Below, piece by piece: positions 43,333-50,491 of a stretch of 64,000 nucleotides of DNA; the stretch's first letter is position 1; each line of letters begins with the position of its first letter. The stretch lies in NCBI RefSeq assembly GCF_046533115.1, contig NZ_JAJQRC010000004.1, positions 89,156 to 153,155 on the forward strand. The letters are read 5' to 3'. The notes below the pieces were generated by a model. The model had not been told where the DNA came from. It saw nothing but the letters and a program-made list of their open reading frames with translations, and did not search any database. The position numbers were made by a program, and so were the translations under genes. Origin of the DNA: JAIRMO01 sp046533115. Its GTDB lineage: Bacteria > Spirochaetota > Spirochaetia > Treponematales > Breznakiellaceae.

Positions 43333-45012
43333 CTAGTTACCCTGCTGACGTTCCCAGGCGGTCTGCATGATCTTGAGGTATTGGGGCAGGCCGATCCGGT
43401 TAAAACCGCTTACATAGGCATCCCACTCGGTGTTCAGGTTTCTCCGGCCATTGATAAAGGCCACGGTATTTTCGTCGATGTATTTTTTCAGCTCCACCGC
43501 GATGGTCTGGACAGAGTCGGATTCCTTGGAGGTCAGCTTGAGCCGGTTCGGCAGCACGTCAAATTGGCCCTCCTTTTGGGCGTAGGGCTCGCAGACCGTC
43601 TCGGTTTCGATCACGAGGAGCTTTTCCAGCCCCGCTGCGGAGGTGATGTCGATATGGGGATCCGTGGCTTCCCCCAGGCGGATCTCCGCGGTGGCGTAGA
43701 TGAGGCCGATGTCTTGCCAGTCGTGGTTCTGGGGTTCGGCAGTGTACTGGTTCAGTACCTTAAACAGGGCCGGTTTGTCGTTTAACCCCACTTCTCCCGG
43801 GGGATAGAGGATAAAGTCCTTACCATCCAGATTGGGACCATACTGGTACTGGAGGTAACCTTCCAGGGTATAGAAATGGTCCGCCCAGCGGAGTACCGCC
43901 TCGGGATATTTGCACCGGTCGGTGATAACCAGTTTGTTTTCCTGAAGGTTGTCGTATTTGAAGTAGGTATTGATCTGGGTTCCGTCGGGACCCTTCAGGG
44001 GAGGAATGGCCCGGTAGGCTCTATACAACCGGGGGTTCACATCGGCATCCACACTGTTGACAATGGCCCCGGAGGCCAAAAAGAGTACTGGCGCCCCGGG
44101 CTGGTTGACCAGGCTGCGGAACTGATCCGGGTTTTGGGTGAAACCGCCGTCATAAATGGCCCCCATCCGGTAGAGATCGTGCATGAACCGCAGGGCTTCC
44201 CGGTATTGGCTCTGGTTGGCAATGGTTACTACCTCGCCGGAGGGGGAGACCGCCAGCTTATCCCCCGCGGTCCGGTCACCGGGATTGGTGATAAAGGAAC
44301 CGGTGAGGAAGCTGATGAACTGCTCCCCCCAGCCGGTGGTGGACCCCGTAAGCGCGATACCCTTGGGGTTAAGCTCCAAAAAACGTTTGCACACGGCCTT
44401 AAATTCTTCGGTGGTCGTGGGGATTCCCAGGCCAATCTTCTCGATCCAATCCATGTTTACCCACATTTTATTGTAGAAATTACAGTGATAACATTCGTTA
44501 AAAGAGGCGATCCCATAGATATGGCCGTCCGCCTGACGCTGCTGGGCCCAAAGTTCGGGATTCTCCTGCATAAATTTCCAATAATTAGGCATATACTGGG
44601 GGATCAGATCCTCTAGAGGGATGAGGATATGCTCTTTCATGCCATATTGGGCCACGTCGGGGGTTCTGAACATAAAAGCATCGGGGTATTCATTACTGAT
44701 AAGGAGCAAATTGATCTTTTCTATCGCCGAATCGTTCGGTGCAGTAATAAAATTCCACTTAATATTGGTTTTTTCTTCCAGATAGCGGGTAAAATCATTG
44801 GTTTGCAGATCAATAACATTGGGGGCGCTCATAGCAAAGAGGCTCATCTCCAGGGGCTCTTTTACTATGGGGTATTCCCCCACCGGGGTGTAGCGGTCCC
44901 CGGTATCACCGGCTGCCCCGGTTTTTTTCCCGCCGCAGGCCGCCGACAAAATACAGACACTGGATAAAAGGAATATCCATCCTTTTATCTTCTTAATCCT
45001 TTCTTTTTTCAC
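43333..45012 (-). CDS. Extracellular solute-binding lipoprotein (LplA-like)
   Basis: The 559-residue protein begins with a signal peptide and lipobox (SSVCILSAACGGKK), so it is anchored by a lipid at the Cys. Its size and a C-terminal region with NGRRNLNTEWDAYVSGFNRI are typical of LplA/YtcQ-type binding proteins for oligosaccharides. It is first of four genes with two permeases and an alpha-L-fucosidase, which points to a fucose-containing glycan. A palindromic operator-like site lies upstream. Confidence 0.9.
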   Translation of the reverse strand: MKKERIKKIKGWIFLLSSVCILSAACGGKKTGAAGDTGDRYTPVGEYPIVKEPLEMSLFAMSAPNVIDLQTNDFTRYLEEKTNIKWNFITAPNDSAIEKINLLLISNEYPDAFMFRTPDVAQYGMKEHILIPLEDLIPQYMPNYWKFMQENPELWAQQRQADGHIYGIASFNECYHCNFYNKMWVNMDWIEKIGLGIPTTTEEFKAVCKRFLELNPKGIALTGSTTGWGEQFISFLTGSFITNPGDRTAGDKLAVSPSGEVVTIANQSQYREALRFMHDLYRMGAIYDGGFTQNPDQFRSLVNQPGAPVLFLASGAIVNSVDADVNPRLYRAYRAIPPLKGPDGTQINTYFKYDNLQENKLVITDRCKYPEAVLRWADHFYTLEGYLQYQYGPNLDGKDFILYPPGEVGLNDKPALFKVLNQYTAEPQNHDWQDIGLIYATAEIRLGEATDPHIDITSAAGLEKLLVIETETVCEPYAQKEGQFDVLPNRLKLTSKESDSVQTIAVELKKYIDENTVAFINGRRNLNTEWDAYVSGFNRIGLPQYLKIMQTAWERQQGN

Positions 45013-45033
45013 TTTCGCTTTCTCCTTATTTTA

Positions 45034-45065
45034 ATATTGCGATAGGCGCCAGCATATTGCAATAT
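45034..45065 (-). promoter_or_regulatory. Operator-like palindrome upstream of the fucosidase transporter operon
   Basis: A perfect 12-bp palindrome ATATTGCAATAT (45054-45065) and a further half-site ATATTGC (45034-45040) stand 20 bp apart, about two helix turns, just before the binding-protein gene. The layout suits a dimeric or tetrameric repressor of the LacI, ROK or GntR type, but no regulator gene is adjacent. Confidence 0.5.
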
Positions 45066-45196
45066 AAATATTAAAATAGAAGGAGAAAGCCCATACATTC
45101 CCTGATTATGCTGAAATTTTGAGGGAAAACATGCTTTTTATGTACACTATATATAGCGTCCTGAACAATTACCCCCTTTGGAACTACCGGTTACTT

Positions 45197-45823
45197 TCAT
45201 TTTTTTGCCGGATAGGAGGTAACAAAAATTCCGTAGTCGATAAGTTTGATTTGCTTGTCTTGGGTCTTTTCTATGATAAAATCAGGTTTAGGATTTTCTT
45301 CCCTTATTATCGTTATCTTTTTATTTTTTTCTATGATATTATAAATCTTTCTTCTTACGGTGTATGGCCTTCTTACCATTTTGAGATGCCAACGCATCCC
45401 CCCCACACCGGAAACAAGGATAGTACCATAATTAAATAATTTCCCCCATAAGCCTTGAGAACAAAAAAGGCCTTCGATTTTTTCTATAGGGATATCACTC
45501 AAAAGCGTAGACCATACTCCTTTTTTTAGTATCAGCCGCTTATTGGTGAGATAATATCTTGTCCTGATATATTTCAATACTTCAAAAAGAAAATATAGGA
45601 CACATCCTATACCAATGATAAAAAATACTTTTCCGAAGATCATATTCAATAAACCGGCCAGAATAGATAAAGAAAGGTTTTGAAGAAAGATAGCCCACAG
45701 CAGAAGCAAGATAATATAAAAAACTATGCCTAAAAGCGGTTTTAATAATACACACCAATGTACTACGGGCTGATAAAGTACCACCTCCCCTTGTTCCAAG
45801 TTTTTCTTTTTTAGTAAGTTCAT
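45197..45823 (-). CDS. Bacterial PH domain membrane protein
   Basis: The 208-residue protein has two transmembrane helices (about 27-50 and 60-82) followed by a bacterial PH domain (bPH2/DUF304 type): IRTRYYLTNKRLILKKGVW, then IPIEKIEGLFCSQGLWGKLFNYGTI. Function of these domains is poorly known; some act in membrane stress. Codon use is clearly more AT-rich than in the neighbours, with runs of A and T, so the gene may have been acquired. AGGAGG-like sequence lies before the ATG. Confidence 0.75.
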   Translation of the reverse strand: MNLLKKKNLEQGEVVLYQPVVHWCVLLKPLLGIVFYIILLLLWAIFLQNLSLSILAGLLNMIFGKVFFIIGIGCVLYFLFEVLKYIRTRYYLTNKRLILKKGVWSTLLSDIPIEKIEGLFCSQGLWGKLFNYGTILVSGVGGMRWHLKMVRRPYTVRRKIYNIIEKNKKITIIREENPKPDFIIEKTQDKQIKLIDYGIFVTSYPAKK

Positions 45824-46246
45824 TCTGTCCTCCTTAAATAAAATTCGTTTATAATTACGGTGGTATCACAACCTGATGGCCCAACAGGACCCCAATTTTG
45901 AATCATAATTTTTATTTACGGAAAAACTAACTTAACAGATCGAGCCAGTTTCAAAACTCAGTTGGTTTTGAAAAAATCTTGATTAAGAATAATTTAACTC
46001 CCTAAAAATGTCAAGTTACTGAGTATAAGCTGTTAACGACCAATAGAAATGTCCTCCTCCCGCTTAGACGGCATGCGGGTCTGAGTGGCCGTTTTTAGGT
46101 ATTGGTAGATCCTCAACGAGGAGGCTTTTAGGATACTCAGGCGGCGGGTTTGGTGTCCCGCCATACAAAAAACCTCGATTATCGGGGTTCCGGGGCGTAT
46201 CCCTTTCCGGATTGGTTAAATTTCGATAATAAAGTATATTGGAAGC
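45824..46246. other. 423-base intergenic region with palindromes and a structured element
   Basis: The stretch holds a TTTCAAAAC ... GTTTTGAAA palindrome at about 45949-45974, a folded element at 46019-46140 (listed separately), and two further hairpins: GGCGGG/CCCGCC at 46143-46162 and AACCTCGAT/ATCGGGGTT at about 46171-46189. No protein-coding frame is convincing. Confidence 0.7.
46019..46140 (+). ncRNA. Candidate structured RNA with possible pseudoknot
   Basis: Four paired segments are seen. CTGAGTAT (46019-46026) pairs with ATACTCAG (46133-46140) and closes the element. Inside, ACCAATA (46039-46045) pairs with TATTGGT (46100-46106). ACGGC (46068-46072) pairs with GCCGT (46088-46092) and is followed by five T. 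CCTCCTC (46053-46059) pairs with GAGGAGG (46118-46124), crossing the second helix as in a pseudoknot. I do not recognise a known family. It could be an sRNA, a leader for the lipoprotein gene at 46247, or the remnant of a mobile-element RNA. Strand is a guess. Confidence 0.35.
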
Positions 46247-46972
46247 ATGAAAATTAGATTTTTCCTACCCCTGATCTTTTTTCAGGTTTTTTTTATTTCC
46301 TGCGCCGCTACCATAAACGGCTCCCTGGCGCTCAACGGTTCCGGGGAACTAATGCTCCGGGCATCCCTGGAAAGCCGGACCTCCGCGTTGATCCGGTCTT
46401 TTTCCGCGGTTTCCCTGGGGCCCGAGGCTGCCCGGAGCAGGCCGGTTATTGACGGGCCGGCCATAGCCCGCTCCATGGCCGCCGCTCCGGGGATCGCCGA
46501 GGTTTCCTTCACCAATACCGGCCCTTCCGCCATTGAAGGCCCCATAGGGATCTCCCGGGTGGATGAATTTCTGGCTCTCCCGGGGAACCGGGGGGAAAGC
46601 CGGTTCATCGTTTATGAACAGACCCCCTCGGGAGGGCGGCTTGCCCTTTCCCTGGATCGCGATTCCGGGCCGCAACTGCTCGCCCGGATATCCCGGGAGG
46701 TGGCGGATTATCTTGCCGCCCTTATGGCCCCGGTTTCTACCGGGGAGTTCCTCTCCAAAGGGGAATATCTGGCTCTGGTTACTTCCATCTACGGCAGAGG
46801 TGTGGCGGATGAAATCGCCGGGGCCAAAATCCGGGCGTTTATCGATTTTCCGGGGCCCATCAACGCGGTCCGAGGGGGTACCTATACCGGAAGACAGGCT
46901 GTTTTTGAGGTACCCCTGCTGGACATTCTGGTTCTGGAAACCCCTTTGAATTACGAAATCCGCTGGAATTAG
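46247..46972 (+). CDS. Putative lipoprotein of unknown function
   Basis: The 241-residue protein has a signal peptide with a Cys at the expected place (FFQVFFISCAATINGSLAL), so it is probably a lipoprotein. The mature part begins with short beta strands (GSLALNGSGELMLRASLES) and has no motif I recognise. It resembles in style the small lineage-specific treponemal envelope lipoproteins. It is encoded alone between the PH-domain gene and the hydrogenase operon. Confidence 0.65.
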   Translation: MKIRFFLPLIFFQVFFISCAATINGSLALNGSGELMLRASLESRTSALIRSFSAVSLGPEAARSRPVIDGPAIARSMAAAPGIAEVSFTNTGPSAIEGPIGISRVDEFLALPGNRGESRFIVYEQTPSGGRLALSLDRDSGPQLLARISREVADYLAALMAPVSTGEFLSKGEYLALVTSIYGRGVADEIAGAKIRAFIDFPGPINAVRGGTYTGRQAVFEVPLLDILVLETPLNYEIRWN

Positions 46973-47087
46973 GACGCATCTTCAAAACTAGGGCCCGCCC
47001 GAACCCGGAATGAGGGCCCGGTCTTAAAGTAAGCCTTGTCTAACAATAAATAAATATTTATAGATAAAAAAGTTGATATTTGATGAC

Positions 47088-47116
47088 TTGTCTAATTCCT
47101 TAAATAGCATTAAAAT
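47088..47116 (+). promoter_or_regulatory. Predicted promoter of the hydrogenase operon
   Basis: TTGTCT, a 17-base spacer and TAAAAT lie 50 bases before the hndA start. CTTGTCTAA occurs here and again at 47035-47043, and a GATAAATTTTTATC palindrome lies between the promoter and the ribosome site; both could bind a regulator such as a redox repressor, but no consensus is matched. Confidence 0.5.
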
Positions 47117-47166
47117 ATAAGTAATTACAATATGATAAATTTTTATCTATATGAATGGAGGTGTCC

Positions 47167-47679
47167 ATGGCGACAGCTGAGGCAACGTTAACTCGGGATG
47201 TGGATAGTCAGGGGGATATTGAATTTCCCCAGGAGTTATCGGCATTTATTGATGAATGGAAGGTCAAACCAGGCAGTCTGATCATGATTCTGCATAAGAC
47301 CCAGGAAACTTTTGGTTATATTTCCCGGGCCGCGGCGGAAAAACTTTCAAAACTCACGGGGATTCCCCTGGCGCGGATCTATGGGGTTATCACCTTTTAT
47401 CACTTTTTTAAGACCACTAAACCGGGGAAACATAGGATCTCCGTGTGTTTAGGAACCGCCTGCTACCTTAAAGGCGGCCAGGATCTTATCGAGGAGGCCC
47501 GGAGCATACTCGGTATCGGTGAAGGAGGGGTAACCGAAGACGGACTTTTTTCCATCGATCCGGTTCGTTGTGTTGGGTGCTGCGGTCTTGCCCCGGTTAT
47601 AACCGTGGGGGGTGATACCTACGGGAAACTCAACAAGGAACAACTTCCGGAGATAATCGCTAAATACCAAAACAGTTAA
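47167..47679 (+). CDS. hndA: NAD(P)-linked [FeFe] hydrogenase subunit HndA (NuoE-like)
   Basis: The 170-residue protein is the NuoE-like [2Fe-2S] thioredoxin-fold subunit. The four Cys ligands are in SVCLGTACYLKG and RCVGCCGLAP, and GYISRAAAEKLSKLTGIP is a family segment. It passes electrons in the multimeric bifurcating or NADP-reducing hydrogenase. The ATG at 47167 was chosen because GGAGG lies five bases before it; an ATG at 47155 overlaps that site. It is first in the operon hndA-ATPase-hndB-hndC-hydA. Confidence 0.93.
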   Translation: MATAEATLTRDVDSQGDIEFPQELSAFIDEWKVKPGSLIMILHKTQETFGYISRAAAEKLSKLTGIPLARIYGVITFYHFFKTTKPGKHRISVCLGTACYLKGGQDLIEEARSILGIGEGGVTEDGLFSIDPVRCVGCCGLAPVITVGGDTYGKLNKEQLPEIIAKYQNS

Positions 47680-47730
47680 GAAAATCTTTTTTACGGCGGT
47701 CTTTCACCAAAATCCGGAGGATTTTTTACG

Positions 47731-48291
47731 ATGCATTTTACCCTAAGCGATCTTGTTATTGATATTACTCAAAATGCAGTTGAATCGGGGGCATCCTTGG
47801 TGGAATTGGAAATCCGGGAAACGGATAAAGAATTCCGGTTTATCCTTAAAGATAACGGCCGGGGGATGAACCAGCACGAGTTAGAACGGGCGGTTGATCC
47901 CTTTATAAGTGATGGAAAGAAACACCCCCACAGAAAAGTAGGATTAGGGATCCCCTTTCTTATTCAGACTTCGTTACAATCCGGGGGTGGATATGATTTA
48001 CATTCGGAAAAAGACAGTGGAACCATGGTAACGGCCTGGTTTGACTTAACCCTGACTGATACGCCCCCAGTGGGGGATATCTCGGGGATGTTGAGGACGG
48101 TAATGTTATTTACTGGGCCTAAGGAAATAAATATCCGCCGATCCCGTTTAACCGGAGCGGGGGAAAAATCCTATAAAACCAGTAAATCGGAGCTTCAAGA
48201 AGTTCTGGGGGATCTGGAAGATGCGGCATCCTTGATTTTATTGGATCGGTATCTTAAATCAATGGAAGAAGACGAAGAGAGAGAGGAGTAA
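47731..48291 (+). CDS. GHKL-type ATP-binding protein in the hydrogenase operon
   Basis: The 186-residue protein is a histidine-kinase-like ATPase without a kinase dimerisation domain. The N-box is in LVIDITQNAVESGASLVEL, the G1 box is DNGRGM and the G2 box is VGLGIPFL. The C-terminal 80 residues are unusual and acidic. Proteins of this kind sit in the same place in some clostridial hydrogenase operons; their role is unknown. It might act as an anti-sigma-like or regulatory switch, or in maturation. Good AGGA site upstream and only 4 bases to hndB. Confidence 0.75.
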   Translation: MHFTLSDLVIDITQNAVESGASLVELEIRETDKEFRFILKDNGRGMNQHELERAVDPFISDGKKHPHRKVGLGIPFLIQTSLQSGGGYDLHSEKDSGTMVTAWFDLTLTDTPPVGDISGMLRTVMLFTGPKEINIRRSRLTGAGEKSYKTSKSELQEVLGDLEDAASLILLDRYLKSMEEDEEREE

Positions 48292-48295
48292 GATT

Positions 48296-48685
48296 ATGGC
48301 AAAGTTGAACTTGGAACAGCTGCGTCAGCTGAGGGATTCCAAAAAAAATGATCTGAGAAGGCGGGAAAGCGTCGGTAAGGACATTCAGATTATTGTGGCC
48401 ATGGGGACCTGCGGGATTGCCGCAGGGGCGAAAAACACCCTGGAGGCTTTTATTAAAGCCACGGATACGGAAAATCTGGTGGATACGGTATTAATCCGCC
48501 AGACCGGCTGCATGGGACTTTGCAGTTCGGAACCCACGGTGGAAGTGGTGGTTCCCGGGATGCCCACGGTTACCTATGGTACGGTGGACGCCAAACTCGC
48601 GGGAGAAATCGTAAAAAAACATATTATCGGCCGGGAGCTCTTGGATGATCACATTCTAAATCAAGCCCCGGCGGGTGTTCGGTAA
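48296..48685 (+). CDS. hndB: Hydrogenase subunit HndB ([2Fe-2S] thioredoxin-like ferredoxin)
   Basis: The 129-residue protein has a thioredoxin-like ferredoxin fold with Cys in MGTCGIAAGA and TGCMGLCSSEP, and the conserved tail PTVEVVVPGMPTVTYG. This is the HndB family found beside HndA and HndC. A helical N-terminus (NLEQLRQLRDSKKNDLRRR) is characteristic. Three Cys are clear; the fourth ligand is not evident, as in other HndB proteins. It is encoded between the ATPase gene and hndC. Confidence 0.88.
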   Translation: MAKLNLEQLRQLRDSKKNDLRRRESVGKDIQIIVAMGTCGIAAGAKNTLEAFIKATDTENLVDTVLIRQTGCMGLCSSEPTVEVVVPGMPTVTYGTVDAKLAGEIVKKHIIGRELLDDHILNQAPAGVR

Positions 48686-48696
48686 AGGGGATATCC

Positions 48697-50481
48697 ATGG
48701 CTTACAATCATTATATCCTTACCTGTGGCGGAACCGCCTGTGAGTCCAACAAGGGAATCGAAATATATGAACGGCTCATCGCCGAGGCGGAAAAGCAAGG
48801 GGTGGCGGATCAGGTACAAATAGTTAAGACCGGCTGTTTTGGGTTTTGTGAGAAAGGACCCATCGTTAAGGTCCTTCCGGAAGATTCCTTTTATGTGGAG
48901 GTCAAACCGGAAGACGCCCCGGAGATCATCGCGGAACAGATAGTCAAAGGCCGGGAAGTTCCCCGTCTCCTCTACAAAACAGAGAAAAAAAGCTCCAGCG
49001 CGGTGGAGGATATCGAATTTTACCAGAAACAGGTCCGGGTGGTCCTCAGAAACTGTGGGGCGATTAATCCGGAAAATATCGATGAATACATAGCCCGGGA
49101 AGGGTATATCGGCCTTGAAAAGGCCCTTTTTGACTTAAAACCCGAAGAGGTGATCGAGGAATTGAAAAAATCCGGACTCCGGGGCCGGGGCGGCGCGGGA
49201 TTCCCCACCTGGCTTAAATGGGATCTGACCCGCAAGGTTCCGGGGGATATCAAATACGTGGTCTGCAACGCCGATGAAGGGGACCCCGGCGCCTATATGG
49301 ACCGGTCTACCATCGAGGGAGATCCCCATTCGATCATCGAGGCCATGACCATCTGCGGTAAAACCATCGGTGCCCACCAGGGTTATGTGTATATCCGGGC
49401 GGAATACCCCCTGGCCATCAAGCGGCTTCAGATAGCCCTAAACCAAGCCAAAAACTATGGCCTTTTGGGCAAGGACATCCTAGGCTCCGGCTTTGATTTT
49501 GACATAGAGATCCGCCTGGGGGCCGGCGCCTTTGTCTGCGGAGAAGAAACGGCCCTGATCAAATCCCTGGAGGGGCAGCGGGGCATGCCCGTTCCCAAAC
49601 CTCCCTTCCCGGCGGTCCAAGGCCTCTGGGCCAAGCCCACGGTGATCAACAATGTGGAGACCCTGGCCAATATCCCGGTGGTGATGACCCGGGGCGGTGC
49701 CTGGCTTGCGGCCATTGGTACGGAGAAGTCCAAGGGGACCAAGGTTTTCGCCCTGACCGGAAAGGTACAGAATTCGGGACTGGTGGAAGTTCCCATGGGG
49801 ACCACCCTCCGGGAGATTATCTTTGAGATCGGCGGCGGCATCAAAAACCAGAAAAAATTCAAGGGAGTCCAGACCGGCGGTCCCTCCGGGGGGATCCTCA
49901 CCGAAAAGGCCTTGGATACCCCCATCGACTATGAAAGCCTTACCGCCATGGGGTCCATGATGGGCTCCGGGGGTATGATTGTCATGGACGAGGACGACTG
50001 TGTGGTGGACGTTGCCCGGTTCTATATGGATTTTTGTGTGGATGAATCCTGCGGCAAATGTTCCCCCTGCCGGATCGGTACCACCCAGATCCTCAATATT
50101 CTGGAAAAAATCGCCCGGGGCAACGGTGAGGAGGAAGACCTGGATAAGCTTGAAAGTATAGGCAAGGCCATGACCAAGGCTTCCCTCTGTATGCTCGGAG
50201 GAACCGCAGCCAATCCCACCCTGTCCACGGTGAAGAATTTCCGGGAAGAGTATTTGGAACACATCCGGGATAAGAAGTGCCGGTCCGGTAAGTGTAAGCA
50301 CCTCGTGATCTTTGAGATCAACCCGGAAAAGTGTATCGGATGCGGGCTCTGCGCCCGGCGTTGTCCCGTGAATTGTATCACCGGAGAAAAACGGCAGCCC
50401 CATACCATCGATCAGTCCAAGTGTATTAAATGCGGCGAATGTTTTAAGAACTGTAAATTCGGCGCGGTTAACAAGAAGTAA
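48697..50481 (+). CDS. hndC: Hydrogenase subunit HndC (NuoF-like, NAD(P)H and FMN binding)
   Basis: The 594-residue subunit has an N-terminal thioredoxin-like [2Fe-2S] domain (about 1-110, TCGGTACESNKG and TGCFGFC). The NuoF core follows, with NAD(P)H loop GLRGRGGAGFPTWLKW and FMN motif NADEGDPGAYMDR, then a [4Fe-4S] site DESCGKCSPCRIG starting at residue 449. Two C-terminal ferredoxin clusters (CIGCGLCARRCPVNC, CIKCGECFKNC) complete it. It is the flavin subunit that exchanges electrons with NAD(H) or NADP(H). It is followed by the catalytic subunit gene after 10 bases. Confidence 0.95.
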   Translation: MAYNHYILTCGGTACESNKGIEIYERLIAEAEKQGVADQVQIVKTGCFGFCEKGPIVKVLPEDSFYVEVKPEDAPEIIAEQIVKGREVPRLLYKTEKKSSSAVEDIEFYQKQVRVVLRNCGAINPENIDEYIAREGYIGLEKALFDLKPEEVIEELKKSGLRGRGGAGFPTWLKWDLTRKVPGDIKYVVCNADEGDPGAYMDRSTIEGDPHSIIEAMTICGKTIGAHQGYVYIRAEYPLAIKRLQIALNQAKNYGLLGKDILGSGFDFDIEIRLGAGAFVCGEETALIKSLEGQRGMPVPKPPFPAVQGLWAKPTVINNVETLANIPVVMTRGGAWLAAIGTEKSKGTKVFALTGKVQNSGLVEVPMGTTLREIIFEIGGGIKNQKKFKGVQTGGPSGGILTEKALDTPIDYESLTAMGSMMGSGGMIVMDEDDCVVDVARFYMDFCVDESCGKCSPCRIGTTQILNILEKIARGNGEEEDLDKLESIGKAMTKASLCMLGGTAANPTLSTVKNFREEYLEHIRDKKCRSGKCKHLVIFEINPEKCIGCGLCARRCPVNCITGEKRQPHTIDQSKCIKCGECFKNCKFGAVNKK

Positions 50482-50491
50482 AGGAGTAACC

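Noticed and set aside
46050..46190. An IS605-type TnpB 3' end or guide RNA
   Set aside because: One frame gives a LNEEAF-like stretch loosely like TnpB tails, but no RuvC-type coding sequence or terminal hairpin pair could be found. It stays an unexplained structured element.
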